The notes under the pieces are model-generated. The model made no database searches. It was not told the origin of the DNA and worked only from the letters and a program-made list of their open reading frames with translations. A program made the position numbers and the translations under genes. Below, in pieces: positions 1 through 10,938 of a stretch of 54,471 nucleotides of DNA. Numbering within the stretch: the first letter of the stretch is position 1; every line of letters starts with the position of its first letter. Source of the stretch: Pilatotrama ljubarskyi (Eukaryota; Basidiomycota; Agaricomycetes; Polyporales; Polyporaceae). The stretch lies in the NCBI GenBank assembly GCA_022385805.1, contig MU277771.1, positions 1 through 54,471 on the forward strand, read 5' to 3'.

Positions 1-27
1 GGATCCGCACGAAATCAATGCTGACTT

Positions 28-288
28 GTAGCCCTGAACCGTAAGAACCGTAAAAGCCTTGGAGGTAAGGGAGGTGTCCAGGAAACGACGGAGATCTGGC
101 CTTACCTCCGCCGTGATAGGGGCATTTTGACCCTACTTTGGCCCATCGCTCGTGATCCGCTGGACGGAACGCCATGAAACCACTCTCACATCGTAGCCCT
201 GAACCTGAAGGACCTAGAAACGCTTGGAGGTAAGGCGATTGTCCAGGAAATGACGGAGATACAGCCTTACCTCCGATTTACCTCCGCC
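28..288. repeat. Imperfect direct repeat pair (28-112 and 193-288)
   Basis: Two copies of an 85-96 bp unit lie 165 bp apart. Both begin gtagccctgaacc and both carry ggaggtaagg (61-70; 226-235) followed by its reverse complement ccttacctcc (100-109; 265-274), with tgtccaggaaa between. Each copy could therefore form a stem-loop. The second copy has an extra ttacctcc step. No coding potential is seen. It may be part of an LTR or another dispersed element next to the copia remnant. Confidence 0.7.
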
Positions 289-333
289 ACTGAACGTTCA
301 GTGGTCGGATTATATAGATAGAATTGACTCGTC

Positions 334-453
334 GAGGTATTCTACGTCAATGGTAACGATAACCCGGCCGACCTCTTCACGAAGAACTTGGGTCATGTCA
401 AGTTCAACAAATTCAGAGACCAACTCGGCCTTGAGTTTTACGACTCGGCCTAA
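334..453 (+). mobile_element. Ty1/copia retrotransposon, 3' end of pol (RNase H tail)
   Basis: The plus strand reads 39 residues and a TAA in one frame. It contains NPADLFTKNLGHVKFNKF, the closing signature of copia-type RNase H (usual form: NPAD.FTK.L....F..F...LG). Upstream, the same frame meets a stop at 325-327, so only the extreme 3' end of pol survives or enters the window. A purine-rich tract and an LTR-like start follow at 501-512, the normal order for a copia 3' end. Confidence 0.8.
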
Positions 454-500
454 TCGGCTGCTTTCGGCGCCATACGCTCGCGTGCACCCCGTTGCACTTA

Positions 501-840
501 GCGAGGGGGAGTGTTGAACTAGGCGCTTAGTAATAGCAGCATAGTCAACCGGTCGCACTTAGTCATAGGTGCTGACACACAGACAATAGAGTTCGTGGCT
601 GGTAGATACTGGATAGTTCTAGCACAGCCACATGTACAATAGTATATAAGACCGCTCTGTAGGAGCGAATCTCTAAGTCGCTTTCTACCAAGTGCTCCAC
701 AGGTAAGCTGAGCCTAGCGGGCTTTCCGCTGCGTGCCAAGCCCTGCTCAACATGTACCTTCCATTCCTTCGGACTCTCGTACAGTATATAAGGCTTGAGC
801 CTTGTCGTAGAACAGCAGCGTTCATCGAAGAGACTCATAT
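501..840 (+). mobile_element. Copia polypurine tract and probable 3' LTR
   Basis: Shortly after the pol stop comes gcgaggggga g (501-511), a polypurine tract, followed at once by TGTTGAACTAGG from 512, a typical copia LTR 5' end. Two TATATAAG boxes at about 642 and 786 fit an LTR promoter. I could not fix the 3' boundary of the LTR; the end given is only where recognisable promoter-like sequence stops. Confidence 0.55.
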
Positions 841-1735
841 CCTGTCTTTCCTCATGTGAACCTCTCGTGTCACGTCACCTTTCCTATCCAGGAGCGCGAA
901 CGTGACATGCGGGGTGCGGTCACGTGCTGTGCATCTACCCGCTGCCGGCGTGCGTTCTGTGCCATCTATGACAACCTCATCCTCTTCTACTGCCCTGTAT
1001 CTGGACTGGAGAGACGAAGTGTAATAATGCATAGTACACGCTTACAGGGGCAGAAGTATTGACGATGTACCGACACACTTCTCGGTGAGTAGGTCACGCG
1101 TCGCAGATCCCGGCCTCTCGCGCTCGGGCTCAATCCTCGCTTGCTCATGTCCTTGCGCGTGCTACTAGTACTACAGTACGTGGCATATTTATGGGAGTTT
1201 GTATATGATGCTACGTACCGCACACTTGCTCCTTTGAAGGGTACCGTCAGCGGTCTGTCTGTCGATAATTCAGTACTAGGGAGATACGGGTCACGGATTC
1301 GCGAAGCATTCGGCGTCCGGAGCTCGAACCAAATGATTTAGGCCAGAGATGCAGAGCTCCTCGCAGGTCGATATGAGCGACCGTTCAACGTTGAACGCTC
1401 AGAGCGCATGGATACATGATAGAAGATGCTACTTGGACATGAGCATACCCGGAACGAGCCAGTGTCTCGGCCGATCAGAATGTAGTACTGTGCAGATACG
1501 GGCGTAAGACCGGGAAGGCTACAGGGATGACGTGAATCCCGAACGGCATTACTACTGTACACGATACGGGTTACAGCTTACATGGTACTGCAGGGGTAGA
1601 GCGAGGGGAACCTAGAGCCGCGGTCTGTCCGTCCATGGGTGCGACGGGGATAGGGTCGAGTTTGCGGGGATCGACATGCAGGGATGCTGAGGGTGGATCG
1701 TCGCGCTGCCAGGACGTGGGCGTACGCACGCGTTT
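841..1735. other. Stretch with no recognised gene
   Basis: Short open frames occur on both strands but none shows a family motif or splice-linked continuation. This is the downstream flank of the copia 3' end and the 3' side of the minus-strand thioesterase gene. Confidence 0.5.
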
Positions 1736-2620
1736 CTAGAGGCGCGCTGGAGGTGCGGTGGGTTGCATTTTGCTGAGGAGGGCGGAGGCTATCATTTGGC
1801 CGGTGTCCTTGTCTGAGACCTGGGTCCGCGAGAGCGGTGAGTGGCAGGAAGACTCGAGAGATGGCCTTGATAGGAAGGGTATACGTTGTGCGCTCGAAGA
1901 GAGAAAGGACGAGGACTGACCTCGCATCTGGACGTCATGATACGGCTTCCGAGGGTAACGGAGGTGCTTGTGATTCGCATGCAGGTGTCTCTGAGGGAGA
2001 GTTGCTCGGGTCAAGGCTGCTTTTCACGGAGGGAGAGCTCACATGGATGCGGGTGCGTGGAAGGAGACGGTCATTGCTTGGGTTACGCCGACGCCGTTGA
2101 TGTTCTTGATGAGGCCGAGAGCGATGAGGGGGAAGGAGGCGCAGCTGCGGTGGGTAGGGCATTGAGGGAGGCGTTAGGCGTGGTATTACGGAGCTGTTGC
2201 AGGATGCGTCAGACTCACTTGTCGACGAGGTAGCAGAGACAGCCACCGTGGACGGTGCCTGCGCCATTGAGCATCTCTGATTTTGGGAGGGCGAGGGAGG
2301 TGAGGGACGATGTGAGGGGTGGACTGGGCGGATAGAGACGGACCTTGGCAGGCCTGAACGTCTGCGACGACGACTGCGGTGGTGGTGGGACCGTCTGTGC
2401 GGTAGTTGACCTCTGCGATGCGAATGCGGCGGCCGACTGTATGCGCGAAGCAGCGAGGGGAGCCGATGCCGTACGCGCCGAGGGTGTTGAGGATGAGCTG
2501 CTTGACGCGGCGGGGAGCGTTTCCGGCGATGGAGGCGGGGTCTTTGTAGTCTGGGAGAGACTCTGGGTCGACCCATGCGCGGGGGGAGGCGAGGCGGGAG
2601 GAGAGCGGGCGTCGGGGCAT
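1736..2620 (-). CDS. Hotdog-fold acyl-CoA thioesterase (4HBT/PaaI type), intact copy
   Basis: Predicted to hydrolyse acyl thioesters. Five exons with phase-consistent junctions give 196 residues: 2344-2620, 2219-2276, 2043-2144, 1921-1990, 1736-1819. The hotdog core NGAGTVHGGCLCYLVDNC spans residues 97-114, and the HGG turn is the usual substrate-binding signature of this fold. A VVVADVQA strand precedes it, and a FHAPASIDTCMRI strand, which follows the family's usual GD..R pattern, comes after it. The start is the ATG before PRRPLSS; a longer upstream frame is only arginine-proline simple sequence. No targeting peptide is obvious. A decayed paralogue lies at 10939-11929 in opposite orientation. 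It could release product from the thioesterase-less PKS at 23-30 kb, but a general housekeeping role is equally possible. Confidence 0.75.
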
Positions 2621-2635
2621 GGCAGGCGGAGGAGA

Positions 2636-2692
2636 GGAGAGGAGAGGACGTCGAGGGCGAGGGCGAGGGCGAGGGCGTGGGCGTGGGCGAAC
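2636..2692. repeat. GA/GC-rich simple repeat
   Basis: Tandem ggaga units are followed by gagggc and then gtgggc hexamers just upstream of the thioesterase start. They open long arginine-, proline- and glycine-rich frames on both strands that I treat as artefacts. Confidence 0.8.
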
Positions 2693-3600
2693 AGGCTCTG
2701 GCCGAGAATGGATCCGAACAAGCGCCCTCTCGCTACCCGCGCCAAACAAGCTGTCCCCGTACTGCGCGGTCATGTGACCGCGTCACTGCACGCCCCACCG
2801 CTGGTCGCTTCTCTAACCGAGATCTCACAGCACACGCTCACCAGATGACACGGTCACTTCTGTCGATTGCGCCGCGCTTAGCCATGAATAATCACGAACT
2901 CCTCAGACTCTTCGAGGCGTATTCGGAGGTTGCAGCGTCCTTCAAGCTTCATGCTTCATGGCTGGCTCCAGTAGAGGACCGCAGAGCAGCCGCTATAGCG
3001 CTCCCGCCCCCTCGACTTCCCGGAGAGAAGGGTTGAGATAGTGCTGCTGCTATGTACCGTGCGTTGACACCTCGCATCCTCTACCGCGCCGCAAGGACAT
3101 CCAGGACAAGACTCCGCTTTGAAATTTGGGCTTCCGTTTCGAAGGGCGTTGACGGATAGGCCGAACGTGAATGACCGAATAGGTCTGTCAAGTCCAGGAT
3201 TACATAGAACTCGCGTCGCATTGGGCTTCACCCTTGCTTCTCGGCTGATGGGCCGCAAGCGCGAACGTCTCCCGCCGAAGGCGTCTCGTCTACCAGTCGC
3301 ACGCAGCTTTGCCAACCTCGATGGCCGATCTCGACCCTTCGTTTGTCCTTGGCTGTCGAGAGTAGCGGCTATTACAAGTGAACGGCCATCCAAAACATGC
3401 GAATTAACAGGATAGACGAACCTCGGTGGCCTGGGCGCCGAGCCTCGATTTGGCAGTAGGATGCGCATCCGCGCCGCGTATACTTAACAGAGACGTGTTG
3501 CACAAAATGCCAGAGTCCCTGCGCGGCGAGAGATTGCCTGCTGTTGAGGCTCGATCATAGTCGGAGAAAAGTCGTTTAGGCGGAGGCTCGTGCGAAACGA
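2693..3600. other. Intergenic stretch, no recognised gene
   Basis: The thioesterase promoter side and a region with several open frames (for example 3119-3415 plus and 2956-3468 minus) that show no domain motif and no splice partner. Confidence 0.45.
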
Positions 3601-4030
3601 TACTTACGCCGCGAGGAAGGCGGTGATCACCGCCACGTCAATCATCGTCTTAGTCCTGGGTGAACCGCTCAGCCCGGATACGTACATGGCCAGGAGTGCA
3701 CACCGCCCGCTTCGTCTCCGTAAGTACGGCTGCGATGCAAGACAACGATCAGCGCGGTCGTGAGCAGCACGTCTGCTGTGGCCGTCAGAGCATACCCGGC
3801 ATGCACTAAGTACTAGCGGGCAAGGCGTGAGGCGAGAACCAAGACCGGACATACAGTGAACTCTCGGTACCCTTGGAACATCGAAGGCGGGAGGACGCAT
3901 CTGAAGTAACCGGGATTCAGGCACGTTTTTGGCGTAGAGAGCGTACGCTTCTGTTGCCACCGCTGCAAGGGAGATTATCGTGAGCAGCAGAGCGTTAGGT
4001 GCACAGCTAGTAGGGGTCTGCTCACCTATC
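3600..4030 (-). pseudogene. Degenerate DUF6534-like membrane protein relic
   Basis: On the minus strand 3714-3803 reads ALTATADVLLTTALIVVLH followed by RSRTYG, which resembles the A.aaD.lI...L.yyL..sRT segment of DUF6534 proteins. A hydrophobic piece, LLTIISLAAVATEAYAL, lies just upstream near 3960 and TKTMIDVAVITAFLAA lies near 3605-3650. They sit in different frames with stops between and I could not assemble a complete gene. The intact member at 14397-15998 shows the full pattern. The assignment is tentative. Confidence 0.4.
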
Positions 4031-4432
4031 AGAAAGCCTGCAGTGGGACCCTCCGGAGCATCTTAGATTACAGCCTGGCGCGGTTGTGGTGTTTCTTACC
4101 GGTCCGTATGGCTATTCAATCCGAATCATTGTTGTCTGGTTGCAATGTAGACGGCGGTCGCCGACTAGATGCCTATAGCGGTATTGCGGCACTACGAACA
4201 TGAGAGTAACGTACGGGGGAGAGACGAGCGCCTGTGGGAAGTGCCAGAGCCACGTTGCTTGAGCGCCTCTGAGAGTGAGAAGCGCTGGGAGTGGGAGCTA
4301 GAGTAGTAGCAGCACGGTACAGTACTTGGTCCGACACCACCACCATCTCCTCCCGCACCCACCGTCCGCTCCGCTCTCCTCGCTCTTGCAAGCAGCTCAC
4401 CGAGGGCGCCAGTGTTAGTCCGGAGCAGGCTG

Positions 4433-6091
4433 ATGCCCACACAGACCCGTCTGGGAACGGTCAGCGATCACGAGCATGCCCACCGTGACGACCTCCACAG
4501 CAGCTGGAGCAGCCCCCGAACCGCCTACTCTCCACACCCTGGTCCCTCCTCGTTCTCCTCTGCAGTTAAGCGCAGCGACACCACCCCGACCAAGAGACGT
4601 CACGGTTCTGACGCCGCCCTCACCCGCCCCAGGACTGACCACGATCCAAGGCTCAACGGAGGCCCTTCCCACGTCCGCGCACAGACTCTCGATGGAGATC
4701 CAGGCTCTTCTCATCTCCGCAGGGCGTCCAAGGACGCCGACCACCACCCGCTCAGGGGACAAAGCGTCGCGTCATCCAGCGCCGTAACTCTCGAGCACTA
4801 CACGCGACCTAGCATGCGGAGGATGCTCAGCCTGGACGAAACACCAAGTCGCTCAAGAGAACCGGGCGAGGTTACTGAACGCGAGAGTACCCGACACTCG
4901 GAGCGCGAGATGCTGGTCATCGTCCATCAGGTGAGCATGACCTGCCCTCACGAGTCAACGCCTCCATTATCCAGGGATACTTGAGCGCACTGCGTCTCGA
5001 CGTCAGCATCTCATGATGTACTGACTTAGTCACGCCGCTAGGTACAACCTACGGACTCGCTTGCTGGCGTGGCCCTCAAGTATGGCATTTCCCTTGCAGA
5101 GCTACGGAGGGCTAACCAGCTCTGGGCGTCCGACCCCATACACCTCCGTGATACTCTCTATATCCCCCTCGACAAGGCGCGGCATGTGAGACATCTCAAG
5201 AACGCTCTCGTGCACGGCGATGCTCAGCCAGAACACCCAGACTCCGCCTCCTCGCCTTCCGATGCTGCGCCGCCCTCTGAACCCACCGTACACCAGGCGG
5301 CTGATTTCATCATCCGTCGCGTTCCTGCATCGCAGCTATCGTACTTCCCGCCTCCTAGCCTGTCATCACCACGCCCTCCTGACGCTGCGTCGACCAGCTC
5401 TCAGACGATGCCCACCATCCGACCGCCGGCCGCGCGGCCAGCCATACCAGCCCACCTGGTGCGCTCGCAGGAAGATCCGCTCCGGAGCGTCCTGGACGTA
5501 TTCTCTACGACTCTCCATGCTACCGCGCACCATCTCAAGGCTTATACCCAGTCTCAGAGCTCGCTCTTCTCAGCCTTGCCCATCAAGCCCGCAACTTCGC
5601 GTCTCTCGATGGAGTCCAACAGCGCGACGGCGTCCACTGCGAGCGACGATGCAAGTTGCGAACACGAGATGGACGATATCAGCACCCTTTCCTCGAGAGC
5701 TGATCCGGGCCGCTCTCGAAAGCTCGGACGCACAGGCTCGCCGGAGACAGTACGGGTGCACTTGAAGGGAAGTGCGGCATTGAGGTCACGCAGCCCCGGG
5801 TCCTTCTCGCCTGAGGGACGGGACAGCGTCGAGCTAGACTCCGCCCCGTTCGCGTCGTCTGAACCATCCCGATCAGTGTCTTCTTCGCCGACGAAGCACC
5901 GCCGGGATAGCTCGTCGCGCTCGCAGGGAGCGGCGAGGACTGTGCCATACGCTCTGGCGGACGTCGCTGGAGGGGAGCTGGAGCGTCCGAGAGAAGGTGC
6001 AGTGAGGACTGCGCAGCTCGCGCCGTCTCCGGAGATGCAGCTTCCTACGGCTGGAAGACGGAGAGCGAGGTCGAGGTCGAGGGGGTCGTAG
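4433..6091 (+). CDS. LysM-domain protein with long disordered tail
   Basis: Two exons (4433-4930, 5042-6091) give about 515 residues. A single LysM-like module starts at the junction, near residues 163-210: VQPTDSLAGVALKYGISLAE, then LRRANQLW, DPIHLRDTLYIPLD. This is the form found in intracellular LysM proteins, not in secreted chitin-binding effectors; no signal peptide is visible. The N-terminal 160 residues and the last 300 are rich in Ser, Pro and Arg and look disordered; the tail ends in an Arg-Ser run. The function of this family is not established. The start ATG at 4433 is the first in frame but could be wrong. A decayed copy of the tail lies at 16744-17290. Confidence 0.7.
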
Positions 6092-6374
6092 CCGGCCACG
6101 GAGATGCTGCCGTATGCATGCTTCCGCCGCGCCGCTGGATTCTATGTCTATGCCCGTCGGCTACGGCAGCGCCTGCGTACATCACCCCCAAGTCCTCATC
6201 GTCGTTCATGACATCGCACAACGGTCGAGTCTCGACTGACGTCGCACTCGTCCACGCGGTCCCCTTCCTTCTCTCAGCCCTACACGTCAAGTCCTCTCTC
6301 GTCGATGTTCTCCCACCGCGCACTCACCCTCAGCGTCCTTCTTGAGCCCAGCATGTCCTTGGGTCTGCGCCGCC

Positions 6375-7486
6375 ATGTTGCACAACCAACATGCGTTCAG
6401 ACAGACCGCACACCTTACCGTCCGCATCATGTCCACCGACCCGCAGCGGAAGCAGTACGAGTTCATCCTCACCTCGCACCCCGCGGACGGTGTCGGCCTC
6501 ATCGCCCTCGACTGCCCAAGGCCCTCAACACACTCTCCACGCCCCTCTTCACGGGGCTCGACGAAGTCGTGAGGGCTTTCGACGACAACGACAGTACCCG
6601 CGCTCTGGTCCTCACCGGCTCTCGATGTGTATTCGCGGAAACATCGCTGTGCGAATTCGCAGTCGGGAGCGCGCTGGCTGAGAGTGTGGGGTGGCGGGCG
6701 CCGACATAAGGAGATGAAGCACAAGCAGTGTGAGTGCGGGAGTGCGGTCCATTCTGTGTTCATGAGTGTGTTTTGCCAGCCCGGCGCAGTCTCGGAGGTG
6801 CTCAAGAACGAGTACCTTGTGAGCCAGTGCCTCCTCGCCACGATACCCAAGCCCATCATCGCCTCCGTTAGCGGATACGGCGTACGTTCTACGTCGACTT
6901 GCATGTTATGGCTGTGTAGTGACGGCTTCTACAGCTCGGTGGCGAATGCGAGCTCACACTCATGTGCGACATCAGCCTCGCCTCCCCCTGAGATCAGCAT
7001 CGGCGACATTCCCGGAGGTGGAGGCACTCAGGTACGCCTTCGTTCGCCCATTTCCTGCTTTTAGGTGCCGAAGCAAGCAACACGATGGGCAGCGCCTTGC
7101 ACGCGCCATCGGCAGTCGCAATGGAGCTCACCCTCACGGGCCGCAACTTCTCCACGCAGGAAGCGTCGGACTCCACGTGGTCTCGCGCGTCGTGCCCAAG
7201 GGCGAGGGTGTGGCCGTGAAGGAGGTAGTCGAGATGGCGAAGCTCATCGCGAGGCAGACCGATCGCGGTGCCGGCGGGGAAGGAGGCCGTGAACCCCGCG
7301 TATGAGCACACGCTGAACGAGGGCTTGCGCTATGAGCGGAGGCTGTTCCATTCACTGTTCGGGACGAAGGATCAGAAGGAGGGTGAGTGCTCTTGCGTTC
7401 TCTCCAGGAGGGAGTGTGGATGACTGACGGGGACCAGGTATGACCGCATTTGCGGGGAGAGGAAGCCGAACTGGACCCACTCCTGA
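6375..7486 (+). pseudogene. Mitochondrial-type enoyl-CoA hydratase, frameshifted
   Basis: The relic is colinear with fungal enoyl-CoA hydratase (crotonase fold): an Arg-containing leader from 6375, YEFILTSHPADGVGLIALD, KALNTLSTPLF, PKPIIASVSGYG, LGGECELTLMCDISLA, GDIPGGGGTQ, RLARAIG, VVSRVVPKGEGVAVKE, TLNEGLRYERRLFHSLFG. The frame breaks several times. A base is lost in the C-run before KALNTL (about 6518). The segment that should hold the glycine-rich oxyanion region and its neighbour is damaged near 6640. A short deletion with a frameshift (premature TGA) follows CDISLASP near 6986, and an extra G near the C-terminus changes the final stop. Introns at about 6880-6931, 7033-7062 and 7384-7438 still look recognisable. 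Too damaged for the usual product. Confidence 0.75.
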
Positions 7487-7638
7487 ATGGAGGTTAGGCC
7501 ACTCGCCGTCGAGCATCATACTTATATGTCGCAGGAATGGAGATGGATCACGTCGTGCTCAAGTATATCTAAGCCCAAGACATTGGCTCAGAGCGAATGA
7601 CCCGCACAGTCTACAGCGATCCTCCTTTCTTTACTATC

Positions 7639-10140
7639 TCATTCAGGTAACTGAGGTTCGCTATGATGGTGTCGGTGATGGCAAGAAGGACGTGGTCTCG
7701 GAGAAGGAGACGGGATGGCATTGCCTTGCGAGTTTCCGGGTGAGAACACCTCCGTATCTGCGCAGTGATCAAGATATACTCACAGGTAGATTGTTCGCTC
7801 TTGATGAGGTCAGCCACACGCTCAGCGAGGGCATAGATCGCAGCTTGAGGATGCGCTGCGGGGATGAACGGCTGCATGAATCCCCGTCGCCACATGAGTT
7901 CCGTCAGGATCAAACTATGCGGTTGGTTTGGACGACGCACTAATACGCTGGCATCGACGATGCGCAGGCCTCCGATACCTTTCATGGTCAGGTCCGGGTT
8001 GACAACACTCCCACTCGTATCGTCGCACTTGCCCATGCGCGCTGTGCCCACGGGATGCCAGATTGTCGACGTCTGGCCCCGCGCCCACGTGTCGAGCTCG
8101 TCGTCTGAGCTTGTATTAACGGCTGCGAAGTCGCCTGCGGGCCCGCTGAGGAACCCTCGCCACGTCGCTGCAGATGCGAAACGTACGACGGAGCGCACGG
8201 CTGAGCGCATGGCAGCGATGTCGAAAGGCGTGCTTAGGAAGTTCGGGTCTATCACTGGTGCGGCGAATGGGTCGGAGGATGCCAGGGTCACGGAACCACC
8301 TGCTTGGGGGATGATTACTAGATAGACTTATTCATTGTAGATTACTGACGGGAAGTCGGAGTCACGACTGCTGTGAAAAAGGTCATGAAGAATCCTGTAT
8401 CTGGGCTTGGAGCGATGGAAGATACAAAGCCGGGCTGCGACAGAGATCTATGCGGTAAGTATCCTAGAGCAATTGCAGCCAGGATTTAGGACACGCACGG
8501 CGAAGAGAAACTCGTAATGCGGCGACAGCGGGCCCGCGCTTGGGTCCGCCTGCGTCGCGAATGCACTGTCGTTGGCTGGGAGGCGTAGCCAGCCGACGTG
8601 ATTCTGTCCTACGCTAGCCATTATGCCCTTTCGCTCGGTGAGCCATTGCTCGACCAGCGAGTTAGCTAGGGTGGCATTCCTCGCGACATTATCGAATACG
8701 TCGTCTGCGCCACGCACCACCGCGTATTGATTCATGAGCAGCGGGTGGTCCGCCAGGTGCTGTCCGACGTCTGGGAGGTCCAGAACCGGCTGCACACCGA
8801 GCGAATGCAGGGCGTGCGATGACCCCAGTCCGGAGAGCATGAGCAGCTGTGGGGTGTTGATAGCTCCCGCCGCGAGAATCACCTCCTTCCTCGCGTTCAG
8901 ACTGAATCGGCGTGCTGCCGCGTCCGTCATGGACGATGAGGATGTGTTGAGCCTTTAAATATCTCCTTCCGGCATGCGACGTACCACTCCTGGATTGTGC
9001 ACATTGAACCCCGCGGAACGTGGGTTTGTCATCTCCGGCACCGGTCTGAATTAACTTGATGACCGTGGTGTTTACGAGAACGTCGAGATTGGCGCTCTCC
9101 AGCAGCGGCCGGAGGTACGCTGCGGATGCACTCGCGCGTATTCCGCCCCCGAACGTGCCTTGTAACCACCCTATGGCAGGGGCGGAGGAACGTGAACGGT
9201 GCCGGGGGCTGTGAGTACGGCAGGCGAAGACGCACCGATTCCGAGGGGGTTACCAGAGTTCATGTCCTCATTGAAAGGGAAGTCGTCCCTCAGTTGTTCG
9301 GTCGTCGCCTGTATGCGCGGGTCTGGAGGAAGCGGTGCACCTGGGAGGCTGATGTTCAGAGGCCCCGACATCCCGTGCACGCTTGGATCGATCATCCCGG
9401 AGGTGTTGTGACCGTCTACTGGCGGGACGAGGTTCTCGAGCTACAGACCGCTTCCGATTAGGAGTCTGAGTGGACACGCCCTAGGATGCAAGGGCGACAT
9501 GGCGAGCATGTACCTTTCTAAAGTAGGGCTGCATCGCGTTCCAGGACCACCCGCTATCCCCGCTCAGCTCGGCAAACTTGTCGAAGTCGTCGGCGGACCC
9601 GCGGGTGTATATCATGAAATCTGCAACGAACGTGTCAGTACGTATATTCTAGGAGGCCCATGTGAGAGGGGAGCGGACTGATGCTGGTGCTGCCGCCGAG
9701 GACGCGGCCCCGCGGATAGGTGACCACGCGTCCGCCGAGCCCCGGCTGCGGGACTGTGGTGTAATTCCAGTCGAACGCTGTATTTGGCTGCAGCTGCGAG
9801 GCCAAGAACGGGATCTCGAGGGGCAGTTGGCCTGCATCGCTGTTTTTGTCGACGAAATCAATATATGCATTGCGTTCAAACAGAGGGGAATGACTTGCTC
9901 TGGCCCGGCTTCGATGAGCAGCACGTTCGTGCGCGTGTCCTCGGTCAGTCGCCGTGCGAGAACGCAGCCTCCCGGACTCGCGCCCACGATTATATAGTCG
10001 TAGGCCTTGTCCACCTGCAGAGCCAATGGGTCCGAATATAACCTCGCATTGGCGTAAGGCAAGGCATTCGCCACAAGCAGCCCGACGGCGAGGGTCTTGC
10101 CCGCACGGAGGTAGCAGGTGAGAATGGCAGCTCGACGCAT
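7639..10140 (-). pseudogene. GMC oxidoreductase (aryl-alcohol-oxidase-like) with one frameshift
   Basis: A secreted-type FAD alcohol oxidase. From the ATG at 10140 it has a signal peptide (MRRAAILTCYLRAGKTLAVG, ending near YANA) and the FAD site DYIIVGASPGGCVLARRL. It continues FDWNYTTVPQPGLGGR, RGRVLGGSTSIN, YTRGSADDF, the second GMC signature [18 protein letters not shown], the catalytic WHPVGTARMG, and a second histidine in FIPAAHPQAAIYALAER. About eight introns splice in phase, including 9621-9678 and 9441-9513. The only break is near 9893-9905: the frame of EAGPE does not join the frame of LFERNAYIDFVDKNSDAG by any GT-AG intron I can find, so one base seems lost. Otherwise it looks complete, so a sequence error is possible. 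The dinucleotide motif is GASPGG in place of GxGxxG. Confidence 0.65.
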
Positions 10141-10938
10141 AGGCAAGAGGGGGAAGCTAGGGCGGGGTAGCTGGCGTTTGGGAGTACGAAGTGACGAGTA
10201 GCGGTCCCCGGGAGCTGGCCGCTGGAGGGGAGGATAAGCTTTCTGAAGACGCTCAGCTGATGCAACGGCGGGCGCGGCCAACTGCTTGGTATCCATGAAC
10301 ATTGAGCGACATCCCAGCGCTCTTCATCTAGATACTGGGGCCTGGATGGCGGTGTGGTAATACACACGAGGCTTCTTTGTGCCTCGCAATGAATGGCTTC
10401 TCCAATATGAGTTTTCTCCGCAGTCGAAGGAAAGTGCCTCCGAAGCATGAGCTCCCTTCTTTCGGCGAGCAGAAAAGGGCGGTGCTGTGGGCTGTGCGGC
10501 GGAGTATCCGCAAGCTCCACGCCATGGATGGATGGGACCGTTTTGCATCTCCGCGCTTTGTCCGTCCATGGAGAAGAAACTACTCGGAACCAAAGCTACG
10601 TGTGAATCACGCCGTTCAATCGCCTCACGCATGGGCGCATCACTGGTGAGTTCGAGGGGAGCCAGACTGGTGACGGTACGACTTGACTGAATTTGTCTCT
10701 GGACGTGCTGGTACGTGACGACATGCACAACTCTCGAATGACGACAGCATCGGCGACAGAGAAGATGGCCTGCTCGCTACGCCGTTATCTGTTTCCAATA
10801 GAGCGGGAGGGGCGGTAGGGGACTGGGCCTGGGGATACTGTTGTCCGAGTTAGACGCTGCCGAGCTTCATTCGAACGGTGTCCTGTCCGACAGCCTGAGT
10901 TCCTTCCATAAGTTCGGCGACTCCCTCTCCCTCTCGCG
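10141..10938. other. Intergenic region between GMC gene 1 and thioesterase relic
   Basis: The upstream side of the minus-strand GMC gene and of the plus-strand thioesterase relic. Open frames here carry no recognised motif. An in-frame extension of the GMC frame to an ATG at 10302 exists, but it would bury the signal peptide. Confidence 0.5.

Noticed and set aside
2186..2848. Long overlapping frames on both strands rich in Arg, Pro and Gly
   Set aside because: They arise from GA/GC simple repeats and from the antisense of thioesterase exon 1; only the spliced hotdog frame has conserved motifs.
10141..10302. N-terminal extension of GMC gene 1 to an ATG at 10302
   Set aside because: It would place a good signal peptide 54 residues inside the protein; the ATG at 10140 is the natural start.
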